DNA of 64,000 bases. Source: CBDCDJ01 sp965215355. GTDB lineage: Bacteria; Deinococcota; Deinococci; Deinococcales; Trueperaceae. Below are positions 1 to 8,545 of the stretch, piece by piece; within the stretch, counting starts at the first letter, position 1; every line of letters begins with the position of its first letter. The position numbers were made by a program, and so were the translations under genes. Location of the stretch: the NCBI GenBank assembly GCA_965215355.1, contig CBDCDJ010000007.1, forward strand, positions 2,914,001 to 2,978,000. Direction: 5' to 3'. A model generated the notes under the pieces. That model worked only from the letters and a program-made list of their open reading frames with translations, did not search any database and was not told the origin of the DNA.

Positions 1-478
1 CCGCCTCGACAAAAGCCGGGTACTCGGGCGGGTTGTAGGGCATCATGACGTAGGGGTCGGTGTCGAAGGCGTCGATTTGAAAGCCCGCGCCGTCGTTCAT
101 GGTGGGGTTGGTGGGGCCGCGTAGGGCGCTGCGCAACAAGCTTTTCGCCCAGGTTTCGACTTGTGTCAACAGGGCTCGAGCCACCGCCGCGTCCTCCGCC
201 TCGAAAAAACCGAAAAAAGCGGTGTTGTCGTGGTGGGTTTCGTTGTGGATGTCGTCGTCAACGCCCGCGACGCGGCCCACGACCCGGCCGTCTCGCTCGG
301 CCAAAAAAAGCTCCATGCGGCCGTGCTCGAAAAATGGGTTTTTCTTCTCGTCGAAGCGCTCGCGCTCGCTCAGGCGCAGCGGCGGCACCCAATGGGGGTC
401 CGAACGGTACTTCCGGTACGGGTACTCGATGAACCTGGTTAAGTCGGCTTTGGCCTTGACGGGACGGACGGCGAGCAT
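1..478 (-). CDS. GNAT-like N-acetyltransferase, C-terminus cut by window edge
   Basis: The open frame starts with ATG at 478 and runs off the window, so only about 159 N-terminal residues are visible. They read like the long acetyltransferase-like proteins that open with a basic segment, then FIEYPYRKYRSDPHWVPPL, KKNPFFEHGRMELFLAERDG and FGFFEAEDAAVA, followed by a TNPTMNDGAGF / MMPYNPP block. From family memory this is a GNAT-fold protein with unknown acceptor. Only 7 bases separate it from the upstream aminotransferase-like gene, so the two are almost certainly co-transcribed. Substrate cannot be inferred from sequence. Confidence 0.75.
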   Translation of the reverse strand, partial: MLAVRPVKAKADLTRFIEYPYRKYRSDPHWVPPLRLSERERFDEKKNPFFEHGRMELFLAERDGRVVGRVAGVDDDIHNETHHDNTAFFGFFEAEDAAVARALLTQVETWAKSLLRSALRGPTNPTMNDGAGFQIDAFDTDPYVMMPYNPPEYPAFVEA

Positions 479-485
479 AGGGGCG

Positions 486-1769
486 CTAGCCGATGACGCC
501 CAGACGCTTCCCGACCGTTTCGAACGCGCTCAAAATGCCGTCGATGTGCTGGGGTTCGTGGTTGGCGTTGACCGAGGTGCGGATGATGCTCTGGCCCAGC
601 GGCACCGCGGGCGGCACCGACGGCGTGGTGAAAACGCCCTCTTCCCACAACTCGCGCCAGAACAGCAGCGTCATGTCGTCGTCGCCGATGACGACGGGCA
701 CAATCGGGGTTTGCGTGCCGAGCGTGTCGAAACCGAGAGCGTTCATGCCCCGGTGATAGTGCCGCACGTTGCGCCACAGCTGGTCGCGGTGCTGCGGCTC
801 GGTCTCCATGATGTCTAAAGCTTTCAGGGCCGCCGCCATCTGCATGGCGGGTAGCGCGGCGGTGAAGATGAACGGGCGCGCCTTGTGTTTGACGTAGTTC
901 ACCACTTCGCGCGGCCCGGCCATGAAGCCGCCGACCGAGGCGAACGACTTCGAGAACGTCCCGACGATGACGTCGACTTCCTCGTTCAGGCCGAAGTGTT
1001 CGGCGCTGCCGCGGCCGTGTTTGCCGAGCACGCCGGTCGCGTGCGCGTCGTCGACGATAATTCGCGCGCCGTACTTGCGGGCGACTTGGGCTAAGTCCGG
1101 CAGCTTGGCGATGTGCCCGCTCATCGAAAACACTCCGTCGGTGACGATCAAACGGCCGCCGGGTTTGTCCTTGTCTTTCTCGAGCAGCCTCTCTAAGTCC
1201 GCAACGTCGTTGTGCTCGTACTTGCGCAGCGCGGCGAACGACAGCCGCGCGCCGTCGTAAAGGCAGGCGTGGTTCTCGCGGTCGAAGTACAAGATGTCGT
1301 GGCGACCCGCCAACACGCTCACCACCGACAAACAGCCCAAAAACCCGGCGCTGAAGGTCAGTGCGGTTTCTTTTTGTAAAAACTGGGCGAGGCGCAGCTC
1401 CAGGTCATCGTGAAACGTCAAGGTGCCCGTTAAGAAGCGCGACCCTGTGCAACTCGTCCCGAAGTCGTCGAGGGCGCGCCGCGCCGACTCTTTCAAACGG
1501 CCGTCCTGGGTCAAACCTAAATAGTCGTTCGAGCCGGTGATGATCATTTCCCGGCCGTTTACCTTGACGGTGCCGCCGTTTTGCGAGGCAATGGGTTTGA
1601 AGTAAGGGTGCATCCCCGCCGCGACCGCTTCGTCGGCGCGTGTAAAGTTGAACGCTTTTTCGAACACGTCGGTGACGCGAGAGGAAACGGGTTTTTCAAC
1701 GACGCCCAGGGTGCTCCTCGAGACGGTGCGCTGACGGATTGGGTTTTCGGACGTCTGAGAATCTGACAA
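486..1769 (-). CDS. Alpha-oxoamine synthase, serine palmitoyltransferase / KBL-like
   Basis: About 427-residue fold-type I PLP enzyme that would condense an amino acid with an acyl-CoA. Visible landmarks are SNDYLGL, the cofactor aspartate/histidine motif DDAHATGVLG (about 240-249), and the PLP lysine in FSKSFASVGGF (about K274). The C-terminus ends in VGVIG, as I recall for bacterial serine palmitoyltransferase, and internal wording (TGSRFLTGT, RPFIFTAALP) also leans to SPT rather than BioF or KBL. The frame is open further upstream to 1805, but a TTG at 1769 has GGAGG six bases before it and is the better start. It shares an operon with the acetyltransferase-like gene downstream. Exact acyl substrate unknown. 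Confidence 0.82.
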   Translation of the reverse strand: MSDSQTSENPIRQRTVSRSTLGVVEKPVSSRVTDVFEKAFNFTRADEAVAAGMHPYFKPIASQNGGTVKVNGREMIITGSNDYLGLTQDGRLKESARRALDDFGTSCTGSRFLTGTLTFHDDLELRLAQFLQKETALTFSAGFLGCLSVVSVLAGRHDILYFDRENHACLYDGARLSFAALRKYEHNDVADLERLLEKDKDKPGGRLIVTDGVFSMSGHIAKLPDLAQVARKYGARIIVDDAHATGVLGKHGRGSAEHFGLNEEVDVIVGTFSKSFASVGGFMAGPREVVNYVKHKARPFIFTAALPAMQMAAALKALDIMETEPQHRDQLWRNVRHYHRGMNALGFDTLGTQTPIVPVVIGDDDMTLLFWRELWEEGVFTTPSVPPAVPLGQSIIRTSVNANHEPQHIDGILSAFETVGKRLGVIG

Positions 1770-1939
1770 GAGAGGCCTCCGAGCGTGTGCTACGCAACGC
1801 GCCACTATATCACAAGCTTTTCATGAGCCACGAAGTCCCGGCTTGCATTGGTGCGGGAGAGACGTCCACGCTTGCCTAAGAGGGTCGGTTCAGCCGGCGT
1901 TCGGTGCAGGTAGCACCTCGGGTTCCTAGTCTTGAAACC

Positions 1940-3610
1940 TCAAACAGCGACTTCGAACTTTGGCTCTGTAGCTGCTACCTGCTCCCCAGCCTCGCTACGT
2001 CGCGTGTAAAGTCTGTCCATATAACTTTTTAAGTCACTCAAACTCGCTGCACCACGCCACGCCACGTGCCCGTCGGGACGGATGAGAAACGCACTAGGCT
2101 TACGCACGCCGTACGCCTCGCGCAAAGCGGTCTGGCTGGCGTCGATAACATGCACCCGTGTTGTGACGCTGTAGTCGTTCAACTGCGCCTCGACCCTCGC
2201 GTGCTCCGCCTCATCATCTGCGCCCTGACCTGTGAACAGCAGCAGGTGGTGGTCTACGCCGCGCAGCAGCGGAAAAAGGCTCTCGCCCGAAGTAAAGTGT
2301 GCGTAGGGCGCACGGTCGCCGGGCTTGACCCGCTTTGCCGAAGGGTCGCCGCCGACTGCGGGACTCTTGCGGTAACCAATCCAGGTTTGCGAAAGAAGCC
2401 TGAAAATCCTTTTGCCGAGGCTCTCCCGCGACGCCAAACTGCTCAGGCGCGGCAACAGGGCGCTGCGTAACAGGTGAAAAAAGTAGTTCGGCGAGCCGAT
2501 GAAGGAGAAGCCTTTGTCCGAACCGTTCAGCACCGCCTTAGCGACGGGGACGCGCTCGGGTTCGTAGCTCTCTAACAACCGCTCATCGGCTTGCCCCTTG
2601 ACGACGAGTGCGAGTTTCCAGGCGAGGTTCCAGGCGTCCTGAATGCCCGTGTTCGTCCCCTGTCCACCCGCCGGGCTGTGGATATGCGCCGCGTCGCCCG
2701 CTAAAAAGACACGCCCGACACGAAATTCCTCGGTCATGCGGCGGTGGACGCGGTATTTCGAGACCCAGCGCGTGTCGGTAATCTTCGCTCTTACGACGCT
2801 ATGCTGGTCGAGGATTTGCTGGATGTCCTCGCCGGCCAGCTCGTCTTTGTCCTCGAGCGCCTTCGGTATACGTGCGATGATGCGGTACTGAGAGTCACTG
2901 TAGCCGTCACCGCGCATCGGGAAAAAGGTGAGCATCCCCTGGCGCGGAACTTGCGCGTAAAACTTGTCGCGCGACAGCGGCCAGTCGAGGTCTACGTCGG
3001 CCACGAACAGCGGGTCGGCGTAGGTCGCGCCGCCAAACTCGAGCCCCAGGGTCTTGCGTACAAAGCTGCTCGCGCCGTCGGCGGCGATGAGGTAACGCGC
3101 CTTAAACTCTTCTGCCCCATCCTCGTGGCGCACTGTGACGGTTACGGCGTCAGAAGTTTGCTCAACGCTGACCAGCTCCGCGCTTCGCTCGACACCGTAA
3201 GCACCCTTGGGACCCTCATGCCGACTCAAATCGTCGAGAAGCATTTGCTCGGTTTTGTTCTGCTCGTGAATGAGCAAGTAGGGATAGGGCGAGACATCTT
3301 TGCCGTCGCGCCCCAACGCTATAAACGGCTTACCGCCTTTGTCGAGCGTGCCTTTCGTGATTAAGTTCAGGGCTTGCAGGGCTTGCCCGCGCGCCACTGC
3401 GCCCTCGGCCAAACCGAGCTTGTCCCACAGCTCTAGAGTGCGCGCTTGTACGCCCAAAGCCTTGGAGTTCTCGGCAGCCGCAGCGTTCTTGTCGATGATG
3501 CGGAAATTCACGCCATAGCGGGCTAACAACGTGGCGGCGGTGAGGCCGGTCGGGCCTGCACCCACGATAAGCACGTCGGTGGTCGTTACGGCTGTGTCTT
3601 GTGGTTTCAT
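1940..3610 (-). CDS. FAD-dependent aromatic-type monooxygenase
   Basis: 556-residue flavoprotein hydroxylase of the p-hydroxybenzoate/phenol hydroxylase class, which uses NAD(P)H and oxygen to hydroxylate an aromatic or polyketide-like substrate. The Rossmann motif VGAGPTGLTAATLL sits at residues 16-29, the middle DG motif is AADGASSFVR, and the second FAD motif is FLAGDAAHIHSPAGGQG. After about residue 430 there is a thioredoxin-like C-terminal domain (HHLLLFTG; AYGVRKPSAFLIRPDG), as in phenol 2-monooxygenase-type enzymes. ATG at 3610 has GGAGG seven bases upstream. It is divergent from a TetR gene 117 bases away, the usual layout for substrate-induced detoxification; the substrate is not identifiable. 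Confidence 0.85.
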   Translation of the reverse strand: MKPQDTAVTTTDVLIVGAGPTGLTAATLLARYGVNFRIIDKNAAAAENSKALGVQARTLELWDKLGLAEGAVARGQALQALNLITKGTLDKGGKPFIALGRDGKDVSPYPYLLIHEQNKTEQMLLDDLSRHEGPKGAYGVERSAELVSVEQTSDAVTVTVRHEDGAEEFKARYLIAADGASSFVRKTLGLEFGGATYADPLFVADVDLDWPLSRDKFYAQVPRQGMLTFFPMRGDGYSDSQYRIIARIPKALEDKDELAGEDIQQILDQHSVVRAKITDTRWVSKYRVHRRMTEEFRVGRVFLAGDAAHIHSPAGGQGTNTGIQDAWNLAWKLALVVKGQADERLLESYEPERVPVAKAVLNGSDKGFSFIGSPNYFFHLLRSALLPRLSSLASRESLGKRIFRLLSQTWIGYRKSPAVGGDPSAKRVKPGDRAPYAHFTSGESLFPLLRGVDHHLLLFTGQGADDEAEHARVEAQLNDYSVTTRVHVIDASQTALREAYGVRKPSAFLIRPDGHVAWRGAASLSDLKSYMDRLYTRRSEAGEQVAATEPKFEVAV

Positions 3611-3649
3611 TCTGGTGCCTCCATTTGACGCTTGTCTTTAACGAACGTA

Positions 3650-3659
3650 AGGTAAACCT
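3650..3659. promoter_or_regulatory. Candidate operator between divergent TetR and monooxygenase genes
   Basis: Near-palindrome AGGTAAACCT (AGGT-AA-ACCT) in the 117-base divergent spacer. It lies where a TetR-family repressor would control both genes. It is short and there is no second copy, so this is only a candidate. Confidence 0.25.
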
Positions 3660-3727
3660 AGCGAAAACGACGGCAAAATGGAAGCACAAACTGAGGCTTG
3701 CGTCTATTACTGGACGGAAAGGTGAAA

Positions 3728-4321
3728 ATGTCTGATAGCGCGGCACCGAAAAAGAAAGACCGACGCACTCGGCGCTCACAAAAGCGACTGTTCGACGCAC
3801 TTATGAAACTGATTTTGGAGAAACCTTATGAGAACATCACCGTCTCCGAAATCGCCGAACGCGCGGACGTGGCTCGAGCCACTTTTTACCTCCACTACGA
3901 CGACAAGGACGCGCTCCTGCTGAGTTCGCTCGACACGCTGGTAGAAAACATCGTCGAGGAAGTCAAACGCTTCTCCAAGCAAGACCTGCTCGGCGGCGTG
4001 CCGCACCCCGCGCTGGTCGTGTTCGAGTACGTGCAGCGCGACCCCGAGCTTTTTCGGGTCATCCTGAGCGGCCAGGGCGGGGGTCTGATGTTGCAGCGCT
4101 TGCGGCACTACGCCGCCCGGACGGCGCACCAGGCGCTTGCTACCCTGGGCGTTGCGCCGAAGGTGCCGCCCGCCGTCATCGCCGACTTCGCCGCGGGCGC
4201 GATGTTGTCGGTCATGACGGGCTGGCTCGAGGACGACATGCGCACCCCGCCCGACGAGATGGCGCGGTTGTTTTACAGCCTCGTCAGGCCCGGCATCGTG
4301 GGCGCGCTGACATTCGAGTGA
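3728..4321 (+). CDS. TetR/AcrR-family transcriptional regulator
   Basis: 197-residue regulator. The N-terminal helix-turn-helix is clear: RRSQKRLFDALMKLILEKP, then NITVSEIAERADVARATFYLHY, followed by DDKDALLLSSLD, a typical TetR transition. The C-terminal half is the ligand-binding domain and resembles the TetR_C type found in efflux and monooxygenase repressors. The frame is open to a TTG at 3698, but the ATG at 3728 follows GGAAAGGTGAAA and is the better start. Divergent orientation to the FAD monooxygenase suggests that this is its repressor, an inference from position only. Confidence 0.85.
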   Translation: MSDSAAPKKKDRRTRRSQKRLFDALMKLILEKPYENITVSEIAERADVARATFYLHYDDKDALLLSSLDTLVENIVEEVKRFSKQDLLGGVPHPALVVFEYVQRDPELFRVILSGQGGGLMLQRLRHYAARTAHQALATLGVAPKVPPAVIADFAAGAMLSVMTGWLEDDMRTPPDEMARLFYSLVRPGIVGALTFE

Positions 4322-4515
4322 ATCCTTTGGGCTTGGTCGAAGATGGCGGCAGGGCTACCGCAAAGTTCAGCTTTCATCTACATTCGTCGTTGCGCGGGAG
4401 CGTAGCGGTTGAGGCAACCTCATACAGCAGTGCCGGATGGGCTTAGACTCTTGAGGTCACTTCGCGTTCGCTCACAAAGAAGAACCGTTTTGCATAAACG
4501 ACTTTAACGGCAGCT

Positions 4516-5499
4516 TTGAAGACAGCGGCTCGAGGGGGTTTAGGCCCCTCTCACGGGCTATACTGCAGGTCGAATTTTCGAAGGGGGGCAAGACCCGTAG
4601 CACACGACCACTCGCACGCACCGCAAAACTTCGGCCGCGCCTTTGCCGTCGGCATCGGTCTGAACACGCTCTACGTGATGGTCGAGGCGGTGGTGGGTTT
4701 GAGCGTCGGCTCGCTCGGACTGGTCGCCGACGCCGGCCACAACGCCAGCGACGTGCTGAGTCTCATCATTGCCTGGGCGGGGGCGCGGTTGGCGCTGCGC
4801 CCGCCCTCGGAGCGCTTTACCTACGGCCTGAAGCGCTCGCCCATCGTCGCCTCGCTGTTCAACGCGCTGCTGCTGTTCGGCGCGATGGGCGTGGTCGTGT
4901 GGGAGGCCGTGGGCCGCTTGCAAGACCCCGCGCCCGTGCCCGGCGCGACGATTATCTGGGTGACGCTCGTCGGCCTGGTGGTCAACTTCGGCACGGCGTA
5001 CTTGTTCGTGAAGGGCCAGGACGACCTCAACATCCGCGGCGCGTTTTTGCACATGATGGCGGACGGCCTCGTGACGCTGGGCGTGCTCGTCGCGGGAATC
5101 GTCATCCTCTACACGGGCGCGGTTTGGCTCGACCCGGTTATCAGCCTTGTCATCGTGGCGGTGGTGCTGTGGAGCACTTGGGGGCTGTTCCGCGACGCGC
5201 TGCGGTTGTCGCTCGACGCGGTGCCCGAGGGCATCGACCCGGAGGCGGTGCGAGATTACCTGAAAACCCTGCCCGGCGTGACCGAGGTCCACGACCTGCA
5301 CATTTGGGCGATGAGCACGACTGAGACCGCGCTGACCGCGCACCTCGTCGTGCCGGAGAACGAAGGCCAGAACAACGCCCTCATCGTGGCGGCGCGGCGC
5401 GGGCTTCACGACAAGTTCGAAATCGTCCACACGACGTTGCAGCTCGAGAGCGGCGAGCCGCTGGACCCCTGTGGTCAACGTTCGGCCGAGGTCGTGTAA
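4516..5499 (+). CDS. Cation diffusion facilitator (CzcD/ZitB-like zinc exporter)
   Basis: Inner-membrane metal/proton antiporter. An N-terminal histidine cluster (HDHSHAP) precedes six membrane segments; metal-site motifs are ADAGHNASD in TM2 and HMMADGLVTLG (HxxxD) in TM5. The cytoplasmic C-terminal domain ends with EVHDLHIWAMS and LESGEPLDPC. The only in-frame start codon before TM1 is TTG at 4516, yet a TATACT box (4559-4564) and a purine-rich AAGGGGGG (4581-4588) lie inside that extension and point to codon GTA at 4597, where family members normally begin. The start is therefore unresolved. The 3' end overlaps the convergent response-regulator gene by 25 bases. Confidence 0.85.
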   Translation: MKTAARGGLGPSHGLYCRSNFRRGARPVAHDHSHAPQNFGRAFAVGIGLNTLYVMVEAVVGLSVGSLGLVADAGHNASDVLSLIIAWAGARLALRPPSERFTYGLKRSPIVASLFNALLLFGAMGVVVWEAVGRLQDPAPVPGATIIWVTLVGLVVNFGTAYLFVKGQDDLNIRGAFLHMMADGLVTLGVLVAGIVILYTGAVWLDPVISLVIVAVVLWSTWGLFRDALRLSLDAVPEGIDPEAVRDYLKTLPGVTEVHDLHIWAMSTTETALTAHLVVPENEGQNNALIVAARRGLHDKFEIVHTTLQLESGEPLDPCGQRSAEVV

Positions 5500-6221
5500 A
5501 CGCCCTTGCTTTCTTTGCCTTCCGGCGTGAACTTGTAGCCGACGCCCCACACTGTATGGAAATAGACCGGGTTGCCGGGGTCGGGCTCGAACAGCTTGCG
5601 CAAGCGCACCACGAAGTTGTCGACCGTGCGGCTGCTCGGAAACGCGTCGTCGCCCCAGACCGCGTCCAGGATGTCGTCGCGGCTCACGACTTCGTTCGCG
5701 CGTTGCGACAGCAGTTTGAAGATGCCGAGTTCGCGCTCGCCTAAGGGTTCCTCAACGCCACTCGCCAGGGTAGCCGTCCAGGTACGAAAATCCACCCGGT
5801 GCCCGCCGAAGGCGAAGCTCGAGTCCGCAGGCGCGTCTTCTTGGGTGCGTCCCCACCCCTGACGGCGCAACATGTTTTGCACGCGCAGCAAAAATTCGGG
5901 CAGGTGAAACGGTTTCGGCAGGTAGTCGTCGCCCCCCGCGGCAAGCCCCTCAACGCGGTCGTCGGGCCGGCCCTTGGCGCTCAGGAACAAAACCGGCGTC
6001 GTGTCGCCCGCGCGCCGCATCGTTCGGCAGACCTCATAGCCGTCGACAAAGGGAAGCATCACGTCCAAGACGACGAGGTTGGGCTGAAGCTCGCGCCACG
6101 CGTCCAAACCCGCCCGCCCGTCCGGCGCGACCGTGACCGTGTAGCCCTCGGCCTCTAAGTTATCGACCAAAACGTCGGCCAACAGTGCCTCGTCTTCGAT
6201 GATGAGAACGGTCGGCTTCAC
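5475..6221 (-). CDS. OmpR/PhoB-family response regulator in heme operon
   Basis: 248-residue two-component regulator. The receiver domain has acidic residues E9/D10, phospho-acceptor D53 in VVLDVMLP and lysine in LFLSAKG; then comes a winged-helix DNA-binding domain (GERELGIFKLLSQRANEVVSR, RTVDNFVVRLRKLFE, FHTVWGVGYKF). The start ATG overlaps the kinase stop by four bases, so the pair is translationally coupled, and both follow hemB. The 3' end overlaps the convergent exporter gene by 25 bases. Likely roles are sensing of metal, envelope stress or heme status, but sequence does not decide this. Confidence 0.9.
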   Translation of the reverse strand: MKPTVLIIEDEALLADVLVDNLEAEGYTVTVAPDGRAGLDAWRELQPNLVVLDVMLPFVDGYEVCRTMRRAGDTTPVLFLSAKGRPDDRVEGLAAGGDDYLPKPFHLPEFLLRVQNMLRRQGWGRTQEDAPADSSFAFGGHRVDFRTWTATLASGVEEPLGERELGIFKLLSQRANEVVSRDDILDAVWGDDAFPSSRTVDNFVVRLRKLFEPDPGNPVYFHTVWGVGYKFTPEGKESKGVYTTSAER

Positions 6222-7396
6222 GCCCGACCGCTCACGGTGAAGGTTTCCGTCCCTTGTTCGTCCGTTCGCTCGTCCGTTTGTTCATCTGCAGTCGCCACGA
6301 CGCGGCGCGGCAGCATGACGGTGAAGCGACTGCCCTGGGGGAGGTTGGCCTCGAGCCGCACCCACCCGTTCATCGCCTCGGTCATGCTGCGGACCAGGTG
6401 CAGGCCTAAGCCAACCCCGGTCGAGCGCCGCGTCATCTCGCTGCCGACGCGGTAAAAGCGCTCGAACACACGCTTGCGCTCACCCTCCGAAATGCCGACG
6501 CCGTGGTCTTCGACGTGCGTCATCACGAGGTCGCGTTGACGCTCCAGCCGCACCGTCACGGTTTTCTTGGCTCCCGGACTGTACTTCACCGCGTTGTCGA
6601 GGAGGTTGCCGAGCACCACGGCGAAGGCGCTTCTGTCGATGGAGACGGGCAGCGGCTCGGGGCTGTAAACGACGCTCAAACGTGCGCCGCGCGCCTCTAA
6701 ACCCGCTCTCAACCGTCCAACCACGCCCTGCACGACGCTGTTCATTTCCAGGGGCTCTAAAAAGGGAGCGGTGCGGGATTGTTCTAACCGCGCCGCCGCG
6801 AGGACTTGCTCGCTGGTGCTTTCCAACCGCGTCAACTCGCCTTCCATCCGTGACAAGTAGTCGCGCTGCTTCTCGGGCGGCAAGCTGCGCATCAGGACGG
6901 TCTCAACAAGGAGCCGCAGCGTGCTGAGGGGCGTCTTGAACTCGTGCGTGATGGCCGACAAAAAGTTCTGCTGCCGCCGCTTGAGTTCGCGCTCGGTGCG
7001 TAAACTCTTGCCGATGATGTACAGGCCACCCAGCACGACGAGCACGAAAAACGGCCCCTCGAAAGCCACCATACGGATAAAGCCGTTTTGCCGCTTGGTG
7101 AACGCCCCCACGACCTCAGGATTCAGCTTGAACGTGCCCGTGGTTTCATCGAACCTGAGGTGTGAGTAGTCCGTTTGCAGCGCTCGGACGAGGACGGGGT
7201 CGGCGGTGTTACCGACCGCGTCGTTCGCCGCCTCTACATCTTGTTGCCAAGCCGCGAGCGTGTCCCGCGTGACCCCGGAAATATAGCGGTTCTGAAAAAT
7301 AATCCACCATACCACCTGCGCCAGCACGAACACGATGATGACGCCGAAGGCCGCGCGCGTGACCGTGCGGGAGGTGAGAGAAGGCCTGCGCTTCAA
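6218..7396 (-). CDS. Membrane sensor histidine kinase, coupled to hemB
   Basis: About 392 residues. Two membrane segments (near residues 12-33 and 108-130) flank a roughly 75-residue extracytoplasmic sensor; then come a HisKA domain with phosphorylated His in AITHEFKTPLSTLR and a HATPase with the N box LGNLLDNAVKYSP, DHGVGI and STGVGLGLHLVRS. The frame is open to TTG 7405, but TTG 7396 overlaps the hemB stop as TTGA and follows AAAAGG, giving tight coupling. The C-terminus carries a short TDEQ/TDER repeat encoded by a tandem DNA repeat near 6245-6290. The sensor domain matches nothing I recognise. Confidence 0.88.
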   Translation of the reverse strand: MKRRPSLTSRTVTRAAFGVIIVFVLAQVVWWIIFQNRYISGVTRDTLAAWQQDVEAANDAVGNTADPVLVRALQTDYSHLRFDETTGTFKLNPEVVGAFTKRQNGFIRMVAFEGPFFVLVVLGGLYIIGKSLRTERELKRRQQNFLSAITHEFKTPLSTLRLLVETVLMRSLPPEKQRDYLSRMEGELTRLESTSEQVLAAARLEQSRTAPFLEPLEMNSVVQGVVGRLRAGLEARGARLSVVYSPEPLPVSIDRSAFAVVLGNLLDNAVKYSPGAKKTVTVRLERQRDLVMTHVEDHGVGISEGERKRVFERFYRVGSEMTRRSTGVGLGLHLVRSMTEAMNGWVRLEANLPQGSRFTVMLPRRVVATADEQTDERTDEQGTETFTVSGRA

Positions 7397-8502
7397 GCCA
7401 ACCAACCTTTTTCCAGCGCCTCTACGGCGTGGTAACTGACGATCAGGTCGGCCCCGGCCCGTTTGATGGCGGTCAAGGATTCGCGCACCGCGGGCGCTTC
7501 CTCGAGCGCGCCCGCCTTCACCGCCGCCTTGAGCATGGCGTATTCGCCCGAGACGTTGTAAGCCACCAGCGGTAAAACCGTCTTCTCCCGCAGCCGCGCC
7601 AGCACGTCCAGGTAGGGCAGCGCAGGCTTGACCATGAGCATGTCCGCGCCCTCGGCCTCGTCGAGTTCGGCTTCACGCAGGGCTTCCAAGCTGTTGCGGT
7701 AGTCCATCTGGTAGGTTTTGCGGTCTTTGGGCGGACCCCCCCTGACCAACGCTTCGCTCGGTCGGTCCCCCCCTAAAAGGGGGGGCTGTTGAGCGTCAGC
7801 GACAACAGGGGGGGTCTCCTTCGGTGCCGACCCCGCCGCCTCCCGAAACGGCCCGTAAAATGCCGAGGCGTACTTCACGGCGTAGGAGAGAATTCCGACT
7901 TCGCTGTGCCCCGCGGCGTCGAGCGTTTGCCGAATCGCGGAAACCCGCCCGTCCATCATGTCGGACGGCGAGACGAGGTCGGCCCCGGCCTCCGCGTGGG
8001 AGAGGGCCATGCTGGCGAGGTGCCCTAAGCTCGAGTCGTTGTCCACCACCATCCCCCGCGGCGTCTGCTTCAAAAGTCCACAGTGACCGTGAGAAGTGTA
8101 GCTGCACAAACACACGTCGGTGATGAGGACCAGACTGTCGCCGAAAGTGGCCCGCGCTTCGCGCAACGCTCGGTTGACGGGGCCGCTCGGGTCGTGAGCG
8201 CTTTTCGCGTCGGCGGACTTACTGCTTTCCGGCACGACGCCGAACAGGACGGCGGCCTTGATCCCTAAGTCGAGGGCGCGCTCGAGGTCTTTCAACAACG
8301 CGTCAACACTGAAGCGCGACACGCCGGGTAGCGCGCCGACGGGCTGCACCTCACCCCGTCCCGGCACCACGAAGTAGGGCGCGACGAAGTCCTCGGGCCG
8401 CAAAAAGGTGTCGGCGACGAGGTTGCGGATTGCCGCCGTCGCCCGCAGGCGGCGCGGGCGTTTGGTCAGGTTGAAGGCGGGTTTCGTTTTCGTCAAGGTC
8501 AT
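7393..8502 (-). CDS. hemB: Porphobilinogen synthase (ALA dehydratase) with in-frame repeat insertion
   Basis: Condenses two 5-aminolevulinate molecules to porphobilinogen, the second committed heme step. Zinc-type cysteines are C131, C133 and C141 in CLCSYTSHGHCG; Schiff-base lysines are K210 (SYAVKYASAFYGPF) and K292 (LMVKPALPYLD). At 369 residues it is about 30-35 longer than usual. The excess (about 228-259) lies between FREAAGSAP and DRKTYQMD, where most family members have only two or three residues, and is encoded by a GC-rich palindromic repeat (7734-7816) that keeps the frame. GGAAAC precedes the ATG. Fourth gene of the hemA-C-D-B operon. Confidence 0.95.
   Translation of the reverse strand: MTLTKTKPAFNLTKRPRRLRATAAIRNLVADTFLRPEDFVAPYFVVPGRGEVQPVGALPGVSRFSVDALLKDLERALDLGIKAAVLFGVVPESSKSADAKSAHDPSGPVNRALREARATFGDSLVLITDVCLCSYTSHGHCGLLKQTPRGMVVDNDSSLGHLASMALSHAEAGADLVSPSDMMDGRVSAIRQTLDAAGHSEVGILSYAVKYASAFYGPFREAAGSAPKETPPVVADAQQPPLLGGDRPSEALVRGGPPKDRKTYQMDYRNSLEALREAELDEAEGADMLMVKPALPYLDVLARLREKTVLPLVAYNVSGEYAMLKAAVKAGALEEAPAVRESLTAIKRAGADLIVSYHAVEALEKGWLA
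7734..7816. repeat. GC-rich palindromic element inside hemB
   Basis: 83-bp element bounded by perfect 11-bp inverted ends, GACCCCCCCTG (7734-7744) and CAGGGGGGGTC (7806-7816), with an internal hairpin CCCCCCC-TAAAA-GGGGGGG near 7767-7785. Its right half (CTAAAAGGGGGG then GCTGT(T)GAGCGT) is nearly the same as the copy before glcE. Inside hemB it is translated as about 30 residues rich in P, G and Q without disrupting the frame. Related copies occur at 25160-25275 and 54393-54498. Confidence 0.8.
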
Positions 8503-8545
8503 AGTTTCCTTTTTGCATTCCGGTCGGCGGCTGAGTTGAAGGTGT

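Noticed and set aside
7734..7816. Sequencing or assembly artefact inside hemB.
   Set aside because: The element keeps the frame, has perfect inverted ends and has two relatives elsewhere in the window, so a genuine repeat insertion is more likely.
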